From contig CM034127.1 in the NCBI GenBank assembly GCA_019914995.1, positions 10,478,001 through 10,542,000 of the forward strand: 64,000 bases of DNA, given 5' to 3'. Positions 9,501 through 20,978 of this stretch are shown here, piece by piece; the first letter of the stretch is position 1; each line of letters opens with the position of its first letter. Source of the DNA: Acanthochlamys bracteata. Taxonomy: Eukaryota; Streptophyta; Magnoliopsida; Pandanales; Velloziaceae. The notes under the pieces are model-generated. The model saw only the letters and a list, made by a program, of their open reading frames with translations, ran no database searches and was not told the origin of the DNA. A program made the position numbers and the translations under genes.

Positions 9501-12115
9501 CGAATTCTCCATGGGCTGCATTCAAAAACTACTGCTGACTAAATCAATCCTTTAGCGAGAGAAAAGAAAAGATAAGAAAAATCTATAGCTCATTACGAAC
9601 AATTGCTTATAAATATTTGTAGGTATGTGTAATGTAGAAAATACATTTATATGGCTTTCCGTGGCGCCGTTGGCTTTATGTTACTTTTGTATAAATTAAG
9701 CACATAGGCTAGAAGTTGGACGTAGAAAAAACTAATGAAACTCACTTAAGGACATCGGTACTTAGGCAGCATTTTGACTGTACTTATTATACTGTTTTAC
9801 TTTAAAAAACGTTCATGTTACTTCGGAGTAGTTTATGGTACTTTTATATTTCAAAGAAACTCTAGCGTTTTCAATGAATTTATATAATATTTTAAGAAAT
9901 AAAAAATATAATAAAAATTTAACTTTTTAAAAAATTTCTTTTTAAACAATTCCAAAACGTCCGTATTATAGTCCAACAATAAACATTAGAAAGAGTGAGA
10001 GAGTATGAACAACCTTCCAATTTATTGTAAGGATTTGTCTGGATTCTGGAATTACTTTAGAGACTTTGTAAAAATGTTTCTGAAATTTTCAATTCAAAAA
10101 AAAAAACTTTACAGTAATTAAGTTATTTTTTAATTATGAAATGTATGAATGAATTACAGTAATGTAATAATTATGTGTATAATATTTTTAAAAGATTTAC
10201 AAAAATTTGTAAATTTTTCTAAAGCTTTTTTATTCAGCTATCTAAATATTGCCTAAAAAACTGACTTATTAGGGACAGAGAAATAATTAATATTAATAAT
10301 AGATTTAACTACAATTGTATTCATCATTTCTTTTTTTTTTTGAATTTGAGTTTGCGAAAAGGGCATAAATCTCTGTACAACCAATAGGATTATTACTTAC
10401 GTCTCTCCTTGTCCTTGGAACTCCCAACTAATTGGTTCAAGCTCGCATTCTTCGTACTCAACCCACTAGTCCCCAAGTTTCCCCCTAAAAAACTGTGTTT
10501 CTTTCCATTTTATTCAAGCAGCAACTAATTTATCCTTCACTAACACTCATCAACTTCTCTATTGAACTCGGAAATCAACAAAGTCTTTATAAAGTCGTAC
10601 ACGCTTTGCTTGCATTTGTTCAAGAAACTACTTGAGCGGATGAAGAAGAACAAAGCATCACCATCAAATTTAACACTTGAGGAAGAAAGTAAGAAAGGGA
10701 AAAAAGAAAAAAACTAGTTATTAGAATATGCTTATAGTACATGTTTTCTTTTGCCTTTTTCACATGCGTTCCTTTAGACGGTCTGCACTGCAGCATCCAT
10801 CAAAGAAAGCAATATCTTGCCCAACTCAATCATGTAATTTGTTGGCATATGTAAAATTGCTTTCCTAAATTTGGAGAAAAAAAAGTACCAGATCATTAGA
10901 AACAAAACCATTCATCTTATTCATTTTATTTATTTCATCAACACCCAGTACCGTATATCTTTGATCATCTATATATACATATAAGTGGTCCCTTAAACTA
11001 ATAACTATGATTAAAAGTTGAAACCTTAAAATCAACTAAAAATATGGCATTAGTAGTTAGTAGCTAAGTATGGCGTTGGACTGCTCCCATCACTCACTCT
11101 CCAGTCTCCAACTACTCCCTTAAACTTTTCTGAAACAAAACCAAACTTTTCATCAGGTTTAGGGGGAAAAAAAAAGAACCTTTCGGATTAAACCTCTACC
11201 ACTGCCATGGAGAAGAAGAACTGAAGAAGGGTTTCGTTTTGGTTTCATTGTTATCTTTTTCAGGGGGAGGGAAAAGGCAGAAGGAAGGGGCGGGGGTCAC
11301 GAGGAAAGTCATGTGACAAAAACTGGTCCGGCGGCGTTCGCGATACAGGGCCTTGTTTAACTTTTTTTAAATCGTCAGAACTAACGTGGCGATATGTCAG
11401 TGGGACTGTAGTACGGATACCACTCGGAGTCCGCAAACCCTCGTACTATGTTGACCCCACCAATACAATTTACTTTGTCCCCAGTGGTTCGTTCATTAAC
11501 TCATTCATCAGTAAACAAATTTAGAAAAAGGAAAACTAATTATAACGTATAAAACTACTACTTCGATATTTGATTGACTTATTAGGGAGGCTTTATTATT
11601 TTATAAGTTGATGATAGAAGAGTTGCTGTTGCCTTGTTGGTGGTGTCGATGATGTTGTGTTTTTGGTAATTTTTGGTTCGGTCAGGAGGCACGAATATGG
11701 AAAGAGTGACCGGAGACTTTGTTTTATTTGCCGGTGGGTCTGATCTTTTGCCATTTTTTGCTTACAACAAAGGTTTCTCTTTTTTTCGTTTTTTTTTGGG
11801 GCCATTTTCACTTTCTTTTATTTTCTTTTTCTACTTCCACATAAACACGAACATACCCACCCCAGAAGAACAAGGCCGCATCTGATAAGAAGTGATAACC
11901 TTTGAAGCTAGCAAGCAAAGCTTTGGACTGTTTCCTTTTTTTTGTGTTGTTTTTTCTTTCTTTCGACGTCTGGTACTCATGATCTAGAGATCTACTTATC
12001 TATCCCAAATTCTATTTGAAAAGCTCTTGACTCTGGGATTGATCAGCTTATCCCTTGATCTCTTCGTCTTAGTGAATTTGTTAGAAAGAGGAATAAATCT
12101 AGCTATAAGCTTAAT
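9501..12115. other. Intergenic region and SOC1 upstream/leader sequence
   Basis: No coding sequence could be supported. The region is AT-rich except for a more GC-rich block at about 11265-11470, just upstream of the likely SOC1 transcription start. A T-rich, C/T-rich stretch runs from about 11700 to 12110 and probably holds the SOC1 5' leader. A short ATG-to-TGA frame of five codons lies near 11204. The promoter itself could not be placed with confidence. Confidence 0.5.
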
Positions 12116-15100
12116 ATGGTGAGAGGGAAGACGGAGATGAGGAGGATAGAGAACGCTAGCAGCAGGCAAGTGACTTTCTCGAAGCGTCGCAACGGATTGC
12201 TGAAGAAAGCATTTGAGCTTTCTGTTCTTTGTGATGCTGAGGTTGCTCTCGTTATCTTCTCTCCTAGAGGCAAACTCTATGAGTTCTCCAGCTCTGGGTA
12301 AGGCATTCCTTGCTCATTTTATATATATGAGCTCCAGATATGTTTTTCGTGGAAAAAATTGGGTCTTTTTTTTCTAACGTTTTGGTATATTGTTGTTTTA
12401 TTAGTGAGCGAGGACCACTCCCTACACTCATGTTGCTGTGATTTGCTTGCACAGATAGACATGGGTGGTGTTTATTAACTAGGATTTGAAATCTATCTGA
12501 ATTTGTTTATCAGCTGCAGCATATCTTCAAGGATGATAATTATTCTTGTTATTCAAACTAGTTACTAAGCATCAATTTTAAACTTCATTGCTTGTTTTTC
12601 ACTTGATCTGAAGAGCCGGTTAGAAGTGTGTGTTAATTCTTCACCTAGCTAGTTGGAAATTTAGCTTTGTGTGTTAAGTTTTTCATTTTTCTGAAGTTTT
12701 CAAGGAATGAAATAAGTCATATGTTTGCATACAAAACGCTTTTGTCTTCCCTTTCCCAGTGATATATTCTTGAAACGACGAACTGTATATTTGCTTGAAA
12801 TCTTTCATTTGCTTCGCAAAGCTTTTCTTTTCTTCTAATTGATGAATTAATGTCAGAAAAACATTTTGTCCTTGCTTTACACTTCTTGCTAAGATTAGAT
12901 TCCTCTCTATATATATATTCTTAAGAAACCATTCTAATGCATAAGCTATTGATTAGATGTGTGGAGAAGCAGATATCTAGTACACAAGCTATTTAATACT
13001 GATTACTCAAGACAATGAAAGAAAGTTATTCAATCAATACTGGTTGTACCTAGTTTTACTTTCCCAGTGCAAAAGGTTTACACAAAAGCTTTGGTATTGT
13101 TTTCACCACAAAAACTTGCACCTGCACCTGCACTTGCAAGCCTGAAGTATTTGCTTTCTGTATCCCCAAGTATACAGCTTAGGTTTTGTAATTTACATTG
13201 AGTTCCAGACTAACAGAAATTTAGTTGATATTTCTACTCCTATTGGGCATATGGAAAAACTGCGCTTAATGTTTCTCTACTGTGTCGACCTGCTGATTTG
13301 GAAGGGTTGAGTGTTTGCAGATGATGCTGTATACTCCATTAGTCATCGCAATAATTAGGAGAATGGTACGTATTTAGTTCATCTAGCTAAACCATGAGCT
13401 AGAAGCTTTGTAAGATTGGGTAGATCTGAAAACGTCTAAGTTCCTGCTCGTGAAGCTTTGCAAATAAGCGCTTAAGAATAATAAATTCTACAACTGAAGT
13501 GAAGTTCTTCATTGTTCAAGATCTTTCATCCATGTATTGTTAATAAGGGTCTTGGTGCTGTGTTCTTTTTATTCTGGATATTAGTGCTTATGTCTAATTG
13601 CTTTCATTATTCATGTAAGTTGCTATAAGCCCTAGTAGTTAAGGTGATTTTATGATATAACTATGACTCCATTAATTAACATCATACATAGAAAACTGTA
13701 GGCTTATTACTATTACCCATATTCATATGCTGGTCCCCTAAAAGTTCAGAGTGTAGTCTTGTCCATCTTCTGATTGTCTATTCAAAGGTGGAGCCTTTCT
13801 ACAGAACATTCCCTTTTCATCTCGAAGTAACCGACTCAAAGCCAATTTCATGTTACTGTTATCTGGGTCCTCTACGTGAAAATTAGCCACAGCACTCAAC
13901 AGGAATCGACATGATATGTGACTCGAATCTTGTGCTTGAGTTGTTGTAGTGACTAGTTGTATTAGTGTATCTAGTCCCCACAATATGGAGAAATCCTTGT
14001 TGTTAAACCTTGCTAGGATGAGTGAAGGTGTTTTAGTTGAACGAAATGGCCACAACTAGTTCGTGGATTGAATGTACAAATCTATACTGCGAATGAGATG
14101 AGGACTTAAATGAGTCGGAGCGCCATGATTAGAAGCTCTTCACCTAGAACTGATAGTTCATCAAACAACCTCTTATACTGATGAATGTCCTCTTTGAAAA
14201 GTTTGGAACACATTCACAGTTGAACTCTCTATGGAATCACTTAACTCTGCTATTCTAGCTTCCCAATCAGATTCTGTTAAAACAAAGGGAATACGTTCAA
14301 GCTCTATCTAGCATCGCTTAATATCACTTACTTGATTGAAGCTAAGTAATGCTCTTCTCCTAAACTATGTTGGAGAATTAGATAGCGTATTTCAATAACC
14401 TCTATCAGCCTCACTTGTAACATAGTTGATAGCCAAAGGTTTACAAAATAAAAAAATAAAAAAATGTCAAAAAGAAAAGGATAGAAGGAAATATATCTCA
14501 AGGAAGTTAGAAAATCTCTCTTATTACTCTCTTTTGTACTTCACGTGTTTCATCCTATACTAGATTTCCATGCACGAAAATAAGTTTGGCATAGTGTTCT
14601 TTCTTAGGTAGATTCTGCTTTTCAAAAAATCACATTAAATCTTTTATATATTTATAGTGTTGATCATTGAAATTATCCGTCAAAACCATCCACACGTGAA
14701 ACTGATAATGTTTTTAGGCTAGTTAAAAGTTTAATCCATGGTTTCGAGCTTGTAACTGGCAGAGGAAACAAGATAGGCAGCTTGATTTACTACTTTTGAA
14801 TTAAGACTTGAAATTTAGGAGATAAAGAATACAGTTTAGGGCATAGGCCGACACTCAATATAAGGATTGAGATTGGTTATAAGCTGATTACCTTCTTGAA
14901 GTTGAAAGGTGGTACTCTAAGTAAAAATGAAGATTTGTCAATGTGTCTCATAATTTTGAACATACTCATCATCCATTGGTTTTAATTTAGTTATCTAGCA
15001 AGATGTTGTGACCATGTTGAACTTTTATAAGTTGCTTATGTCTTGGTTTTCTTTCATTGGTTTAGCATGGAGAAGACAATTGATCGTTATAGGGCGCACA

Positions 15101-16675
15101 CAAAGGATGTAAATACCAATGATAAGGGAATTGACCGAATCGTCCAGGTAAATTTCTTGATACTATTATTCACATTTATTCCTCTTTTTGTGCATCAAGT
15201 CCTTGAATGTTCATCTTCTTTTTTCTTAATATATAGCTTAGTCATGTGGAATGGTATCCTTTTCGGCATTAGAGTTTCAATAGACTTCATTACTGCAGAA
15301 TTTTGCTTCTTGCTTCTTTGTCAAATTAATTTTGAACAAATAATGACACACCAGTCTCTTGAAACTGCAATCTTTATTACACACTTCTATGTTCTATTCA
15401 TAAATTTCACTCAATTAATCTTGACAATGAAAATGAGTTAATTCTTTTTGGTGTGAAACACTCCTTTTACCCCTAGTGATTTTTGTACAAGTACATCCTT
15501 CATCTTTTAAGCTTAATATGATTTCGTCTAGAGATTTAGTGCAAAATGGAGACAGCATCCAATATAAGTGTGACTACTGCATGTTTTATCTGAGATAGTT
15601 TTGCAAGTTACCTATGTCGTTTTTTAATCTTTCATCTTCTCTATGTCTCCCTTATCAGTCTTTTAAGCTTAGGTATCATATACTTCGTCTACCCCCTCAA
15701 TTTTGTTATTGTACGAGTAAAAGAGTGATCAGGTTTTCATCTTGCCTGATGTAGTCGATCTATACATTTTAATGCAATATGGAGTTTGCATTCAGTTAGA
15801 GTGTTTGGACTTCTGCAAAGCTTATGCTGGACATTTTGTTAGTTGTTTTTTAGGAGTCCTAGCCTATATCATCTTCATATCATGATTTTAATCAATTATC
15901 CAATATCAGGCTCTTAAGCTCGATGCAGCTAGCACCTCTAAGAAGATTGAATTTCTTGAAGCTTTGAGAAGGTGCTAAGCAAAATTCTCATTGTTTGAAG
16001 ATGTTTCCGTGCACGTCTAGTATGTATGATGAAGTTATTCATTGCAGGAAGCTTTTGGGTCAGAATTTGGCAGTGTGTACAGTTGAAGAGCTGAATGAAA
16101 TAGAGGTTCAACTAGAACAAAGTCTTAGTAACATCAGAGAAAAAAAGGTACTTGGCAACCAATTAGTTTCTATGTGAATGATTAAAATTTCTTTTCATAT
16201 GTTCTTTTTTGAATGTGTGCATGTGTTCGTGTGTGTGAGTTTTGAGAATGGATTGACAACAATGTATTCATCGATCATTCTTTCAGCATCAGTTGCTAAT
16301 GGAGCAGATAAAACTTCTAAAAGTGAAGGTATATAAAAGTCCTTAAGTTTCAAATGTAACATATTCTGGATTAGAACTTATGAACTGTAAGTTTTTGTTG
16401 ACAATATTTGTAGGGGAAGGTTTTACAGGATGAGAACATCTTATTGCGGGAGCAGGTACCATAAATCCTTCCCATTGCCCTTTGAAGTTTTTCTGTAATG
16501 GATTGACTGAATGAGCTATTTCACTTGCAAGTACAAAGAGGGTCCTCTGGCATTAGAAGCACCAAGGATATCCATACAAAATGATAAAGAAAATCAACAT
16601 ATGGATGTAGAGACCGAACTACATATTGGAACTCCAGGAATTGGCAGACTGCAGTCCATTAAAGCTACCGTTTAA
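12116..16675 (+). CDS. SOC1: SOC1-type MIKC MADS-box transcription factor
   Basis: Seven exons encode about 217 residues: 12116-12297, 15066-15147, 15910-15971, 16048-16147, 16287-16328, 16414-16455 and 16532-16675. All introns are GT-AG and phases join cleanly. Exon sizes 182/82/62/100/42/42/144 match the usual MIKCc layout. Residues 1-60 are the MADS domain ([19 protein letters not shown] start), then the I region and the keratin-like coiled-coil K domain (about 87-165). The C-terminal SOC1 motif is seen as [11 protein letters not shown] near residues 196-206. Family role: nuclear floral integrator that binds CArG boxes as a dimer and promotes flowering, usually activated by photoperiod (FT) and repressed by FLC/SVP-type proteins. 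Intron 1 is about 2.8 kb and holds an antisense coding relic. Only the last acceptor (TTGCAAG) is slightly unusual. I see no lesion. Confidence 0.95.
13738..14440 (-). pseudogene. Antisense relic of an unidentified protein gene in SOC1 intron 1
   Basis: The minus strand keeps a 105-codon open stretch (14055-13738) with ordinary protein composition. It includes [18 protein letters not shown] and [20 protein letters not shown] and ends in an in-frame stop. Upstream, broken frames still read like protein, for example [20 protein letters not shown] and [20 protein letters not shown], separated by stops and shifts. I do not recognise the family. The likely history is insertion of a gene fragment into the intron followed by decay. 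It could be host-derived or an internal part of a transposon. Confidence 0.4.
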
Positions 16676-18600
16676 CGTAGCCTATTTGGTTTATAAGAAG
16701 ATCACGTTTTAACTAAAAGCCACTTGATCTACCTCATCAACAGCCTCATATGTAATAATGGAAAAGAAAGAGGGAAACCAAAAAAAGAATGAAACTACGT
16801 GTATGTATATATTAGAGCCTATATTTTAGCTAGCACCAATAACCAACTGAACGCTGAATCTGCTTGTGATTTGTAGCTTCATATGCATTGTTGTGTACTA
16901 GAGAACGAGAACATGTACGTGATGAATGTAACAACATGGCTGCATGCGATTCAAGTCGAGTTCTACAGGACTGATATGTCGTTCGGATTTTATTTGCAAA
17001 GTGGTGTAAAACACTTTAGGTTAGATATATGTGCGATAAAACCAGCGCCACATACGTGATTAAGGGGGTGTTTAGGAGTCTTTAAAAAAATTTTAAATAA
17101 AAAATACTATTATATTATTTTGTTAAATAAGTTTATTTTTTTATTAAAAAATAGTCAAAATAATATAATAATATAATTTTTATTATTACAATTATTTTAT
17201 ATTTTTAAAATTTAAATAAAATTTATAAAATAATATAAATAATTATTAAACTAAAAAATTGAATTTTTTTTAGGAACACAAACGCGCGCTACATGTCCTT
17301 CACGTGATGGGGACTCTCTGGGTAAACTGTTTCATAAGAAGAGCAGTGCTTCAATATACGACGACACTAATTTTACGAAATAGTCGCAATTGGTAAACAA
17401 AGTTGAATGTATTCGGGAACGACACTCTTCCGACTCCAAAAGCAAGGTTTTACGAACTGGTCCTTGCTCGTCCAAAGTTTGACATTCCTTTTTAACGTCT
17501 GGCAAACGTCTGCTAAAAACGAGCGTAATTGATCTAGCCAGCATGTTCAAAGTTTGTGCAGAACTTCTGCTGCGATTGACTACACCCACATGCATAGGTA
17601 TTCGACTTTGTTCGGAAAGCAATCCTCTTTTTTAAACTGTTTTTATAAAAAAATATTATAAAAGAATTATATATTATAAAATTATTTTATATTTTTTATT
17701 AGAATATTATAAAAAAGTTTTTAAAATATTTAAATTCTTCAAAATTTTATTTCCTCAACGATCCCAAAGAAAATCATTTTACTTAACAGTCAACTACACT
17801 AAAATTTTATATGTTCGCGCCAATGAGTTCAACGGTATTCTTGGACACAATCGAAGTAGTGCGGAGCTGGAATTTTCGTTTTTGGTTGACCAGTATTAAT
17901 GCTTTTAAAAAGCAAATACAGTTTGTTATAAGGTTGCCATCCACATCACAATTTAATGTACTTTCTATTACCTTAAAACGTGAAACTTAAACATTTTGAT
18001 ATTCAAGAGGACCTGTAAAATTTTAACTTGATTCAAATGTTTCAACCTATAGCACGTCATTTTAGGAAATAAAATAAAAATTATATTTTTATTTTTTATA
18101 ATTCACTTTATTTTATTAAAAAAACTTTTGTTTAATTTTAATTATTTAAAAAATATAAATAACTTCACCTTATTATTTTAAATATAAAAATTATATTCAA
18201 TTCTAATAGTAATATTTATTATAATTTATTTTTAGTAATTTAGTTTTAATAAAAGGACGTACTCTTATATAGAAAAACAGCTTACGCTACTGAAAGCTAT
18301 GAGTTATTTAATTCTCGGTCAAAACAAACAAATTTGATGCTTTCGCCTTAATTCTCGTTCCTTGTTTCCTACCAAATCCTTTATGAGGTCAATCCAACAT
18401 TACTGGCGCTCGGCGGTTGCTTTTTTACAAAAGTTGTTGGGTATCACATTAGTATATTTTCCAATTAGTACTACCCTGTTTTGTTGATAAAGTCTACATA
18501 CATCCTGCGTTCTACTATTATAGAATAAAATCTCTGGCCATCGTTGTTCCTACCAAATCCTTTTTCAAGTTTTATATACATTCTCAAGCTTCCTATAACT
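16676..18600. other. SOC1 3' flank and AT-rich intergenic DNA
   Basis: The SOC1 3' UTR probably occupies the first 300 bases or so. One MITE lies at 17064-17290 and further AT-rich MITE-like stretches at about 17620-17745 and 18060-18250. Between them a GC-richer block (17291-17620) is open on the minus strand for 96 codons but resembles no family I know. Near 18367 and 18548 the words CCTACCAAATCC repeat ahead of the RING fragment, hinting at more decayed copies of that array. Confidence 0.5.
17064..17290. repeat. AT-rich MITE with GTGTTT ends
   Basis: The block starts GGGGGTGTTTAGGAGTC and ends TTAGGAACACAAACGCGC, giving imperfect terminal inverted repeats around an A/T-only core of about 200 bases. 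No coding capacity. Confidence 0.55.
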
Positions 18601-18607
18601 CTGAGCT

Positions 18608-18721
18608 ATGGCCTTCCCTGCTCCCATGGCAAACTTCTTCCTGGCTTTCCTCTTCGTCGTCAGTGCGGCTTCTACGCGATTACAAAGGTGATCTTCTATA
18701 TCGGACTGATGTCTCGATCAG
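18608..18721 (+). pseudogene. Truncated RING-H2 gene copy (5' end only)
   Basis: It begins ATGGCCTTCCCTGCTCCCAT and matches the first 30 or so codons of the two complete copies downstream, including the upstream TTTTATATACATT TATA-like stretch. A one-base loss after CTTCGTCGTC shifts the frame to a TGA, and homology stops before the RING domain. A dead 5' fragment of the tandem RING array. Confidence 0.75.
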
Positions 18722-18997
18722 TTTTATTAAATAAGTTAATCTAAATTTGACTAAATTATTAATAAATTAAATTAAAATTAATAATTTTGATTTATATAAA
18801 TTTATAAATTAAATTAAAATTATAACAAATTTAATTTAATTATTAAATAAATTAATTTGAAACTAAATCACGAATTCAAGTTGCCCACTTAGTTATTTGC
18901 ATCTTTTTCCTTCTTTCACAGTTCACCTAATCCTTTTTGAAGTTTTATATATTTCCTTCTTCAATCAACGTTCTCAAGCTTCCCATAACTCTATACT

Positions 18998-19516
18998 ATG
19001 GCCTTGTCTGCTCCCATGTCAAATTTCTTCCTGGCTTTCCTCTTCATCATCGACTGCGGCTTCTACGCGATTACAAAGGCGCTCTTCTATATCGGCCTCT
19101 ACCCTTCTGCAGAAGCTCCGCGAACACCATCGTGGTCTGATGTCTTCCCTCCAACATCAACTGATCAAGATTCTTTTGAAGTCCCAATGTCTTCATTAAT
19201 CAAGAAGCAGCTCCCTGTATTGAATTTTTCGAGCTTTGCTAAGAGGTATAGATACGCATCGGCCGCATTCAAAGATTCGGTGATATGTTCTGTTTGCTTG
19301 GAAGGATTGGAAGATAAGGATAAGGTAAGGAAGCTTGGCAACTGCTGGCATGCATTTCACAAGACTTGCATCGATCGATGGGTCGACATCGGTCAGGATA
19401 GTTGCCCTGTTTGCCGAGCTCCTTTAAATCCTCCACGTCCAGTGATAAATACTAAGAGGAAAACTGATCACAGTTTCTTGTTCTTCATGAAAGAAAGAAT
19501 ATGGTGTAGTAGTTGA
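18998..19516 (+). CDS. Small membrane-anchored RING-H2 finger protein (copy 1)
   Basis: Intronless, 172 residues. A hydrophobic N-terminal segment (about residues 8-33, FFLAFLFIIDCGFYAITKAL) suggests a signal anchor. A Ser/Pro-rich linker follows, then a C-terminal RING-H2 domain with ligands C97, C100, C116, H118, H121, C124, C136 and C139 (CSVCLEG, NCWHAFHKTC, CPVC). This is the plan of RHA/BRH-type E3 ubiquitin ligases, which recruit an E2 and ubiquitinate substrates; substrate unknown. The ATG at 18998 is used because copy 2 and the truncated copy align there. A second ATG lies seven codons in. TATA-like TTTTATATATTT lies only about 50 bases upstream, so the leader is short. Nearly identical to copy 2. 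Confidence 0.82.
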   Translation: MALSAPMSNFFLAFLFIIDCGFYAITKALFYIGLYPSAEAPRTPSWSDVFPPTSTDQDSFEVPMSSLIKKQLPVLNFSSFAKRYRYASAAFKDSVICSVCLEGLEDKDKVRKLGNCWHAFHKTCIDRWVDIGQDSCPVCRAPLNPPRPVINTKRKTDHSFLFFMKERIWCSS

Positions 19517-20010
19517 TTCTAAGACCCTGATTTTACCAAAATCAAAGGAAAAGAAAGAATTTATTGTTTTTACATGTTGGTTTCCAGTAGAGAAGAAACG
19601 CTGTAAGTTGATTCTTTTTCTTAGTTGTCTTACCAAAACCGTTAGCGTGCAATTTGCCTATAGTGAGTGAGTGATTGAGAGGTTGACGGCTTGGTATTTG
19701 CATAACAGGAGAGGAAGTACCAGTTAATTAAATTTATTCTTGTTCAATTAAGTAGCCTAATTTCTTGTGTAATCCATACAATCACTTCAATGGTAGTTAT
19801 CAATGAGTCCTAAGCTTAAGTTCTTTGGAAAAACTAGTTAAATAGATCGAATGAAATTATGCATGATATTGCTCTGATGATTAAGCACAAGAAAAATGTC
19901 GGACATCCTACATTCCTTCAACTCAGACGTACAAGCCTAGCTAGGAATAACAACACTGGTTTATTTAATAAATGATACAAAAATCCAAGAAAAGAACATT
20001 TTATTAGGTG

Positions 20011-20170
20011 TCAATCATCGTCGATAATATTAGCTGGTGCCGTCCTAGTCTCCGCCGCTGCGGGAGCTCTAATATGCCCGACCGTGGACATCCAAAGCGC
20101 CTCGTTCTCGTACGCCCTCCCTTCCATCTCCGCAACTTCCGGTCTTTTGTTGCCGCACGTTAATCATTGC
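20011..20170 (-). pseudogene. Broken duplicate of the DUF1191 gene 3' end
   Basis: This matches the last 50 or so codons of the minus-strand DUF1191 gene at 21698-22603, including the TCAATCATCGTCGATAATAT end. One extra base shifts the frame after the basic NVR motif, and similarity ends near 20170, where a Copia-like fragment begins. A product of the tandem duplication. Confidence 0.8.
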
Positions 20171-20171
20171 T

Positions 20172-20382
20172 ATTATTATTTGTACTTCTCTAACTTTTTA
20201 AATTTTGTAATTTTTACGAAGTATCACACTTTTCAACGATTTTCATTTTTTGGTTAGCAAACTTTCGATACTTCTTAAATTTGAAGGGGGATGTTAAATT
20301 AGATTAAGTTATTAGCATTATTAGCTAGTTAGTTGTAAGGTTATATAAGCCTCAACAAACTTTGTACAGTTTTTCCGCTGTT
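20172..20382 (+). mobile_element. Copia-like LTR retrotransposon fragment (PPT and 3' LTR start)
   Basis: A purine tract TTGAAGGGGGA (20281-20291) is directly followed by TGTTAAATTAGATTAAG. A TTATATAAGCC TATA-like box and TTTGTACAG follow. This is the usual end of a Copia element: polypurine tract, then the TG start of the 3' LTR with its promoter. The LTR is cut at about 20382, where the second RING unit starts. No protein remains. Confidence 0.5.
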
Positions 20383-20504
20383 ATTTGCATCTTTTTCCTT
20401 CTTTAACAGTTCTTACCTAATCCTTTTTGAAGTTTTATATATTTCCTTCTTCAATCAGTGTTCCCAAGCTTCCAATAACTCTACACTATGCCTTGTCTGC
20501 TCCC

Positions 20505-20978
20505 ATGGCAAATTTCTTCCTGGCTTTCCTCTTCATCATCGACTGCGGCTTCTACGCGATTACAGTGGCACTCTTCTATATCGGCCTCTACCCTTCTGCA
20601 GAAGCTCCGCGAAAACCGTCGTGGTCTGAAGTCTTCCCTCAAACATCAACTGATCAAGATTCTTTTGAAGTCCCAATGTCTTCATTAATCAAGAAACAGC
20701 TCCCTGTATTGAATTTTTCGAGCTTTGCTAAGAGGTATAGATACGCATCGGCCGCATTCAAAGATTCGGTGATATGTTCTGTTTGCTTGGAAGGATTGAA
20801 AGACAAGGACAAGGTAAGGAAGCTTGGCAACTGCTGGCATGCATTTCACAAGACTTGCATCGATCGATGGGTCGATATCGGTCAGGATGGCTGCCCTGTT
20901 TGCCGAGCTCGTTTAACCCCTCCACGTTCAGCGATAAATACCAAGAAGATACTGCTCACAGTTTGTTGTTCTTCATGA
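20505..20978 (+). CDS. Small membrane-anchored RING-H2 finger protein (copy 2)
   Basis: About 157 residues: hydrophobic N-terminal segment, Ser-rich linker and intact RING-H2 domain (CSVCLEG, NCWHAFHKTC, CPVC) as in copy 1. One base is missing just after the ancestral ATG (20488), so that ATG now opens an overlapping 66-codon frame. The RING frame must start at the internal ATG 20505, which is the second methionine of copy 1. The loss costs only six residues of the N-terminus, but the out-of-frame upstream ATG should lower translation. The C-terminal tail after the RING also differs (TKKILLTVCCSS end). It is either a weakly expressed gene or the start of decay. Confidence 0.7.
   Translation: MANFFLAFLFIIDCGFYAITVALFYIGLYPSAEAPRKPSWSEVFPQTSTDQDSFEVPMSSLIKKQLPVLNFSSFAKRYRYASAAFKDSVICSVCLEGLKDKDKVRKLGNCWHAFHKTCIDRWVDIGQDGCPVCRARLTPPRSAINTKKILLTVCCSS

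Larger units (their letters stand above)
18891..20170. repeat. Tandem duplication unit A (RING gene + DUF1191 3' end)
   Basis: From GTTATTTGCATCTTTTTCC through the RING gene, its 3' flank and the terminal part of a DUF1191 gene, this matches unit B at 20382-21860 with scattered differences. In unit B the DUF1191 gene is complete; in unit A it is cut at about 20170. Confidence 0.8.

Noticed and set aside
15043-15441. 132-codon frame overlapping SOC1 exon 2
   Set aside because: It is exon 2 read through its GTAAAT donor into intron; the spliced SOC1 model explains it.
17332-17622. 96-codon minus-strand frame downstream of SOC1
   Set aside because: No family resemblance, no splice or promoter context, and flanked by MITEs; kept only as unassigned sequence.
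20427-20504. Upstream extension of RING copy 2
   Set aside because: The frame there begins with TTG, not ATG, and lies in the TATA/leader region shared with copy 1.
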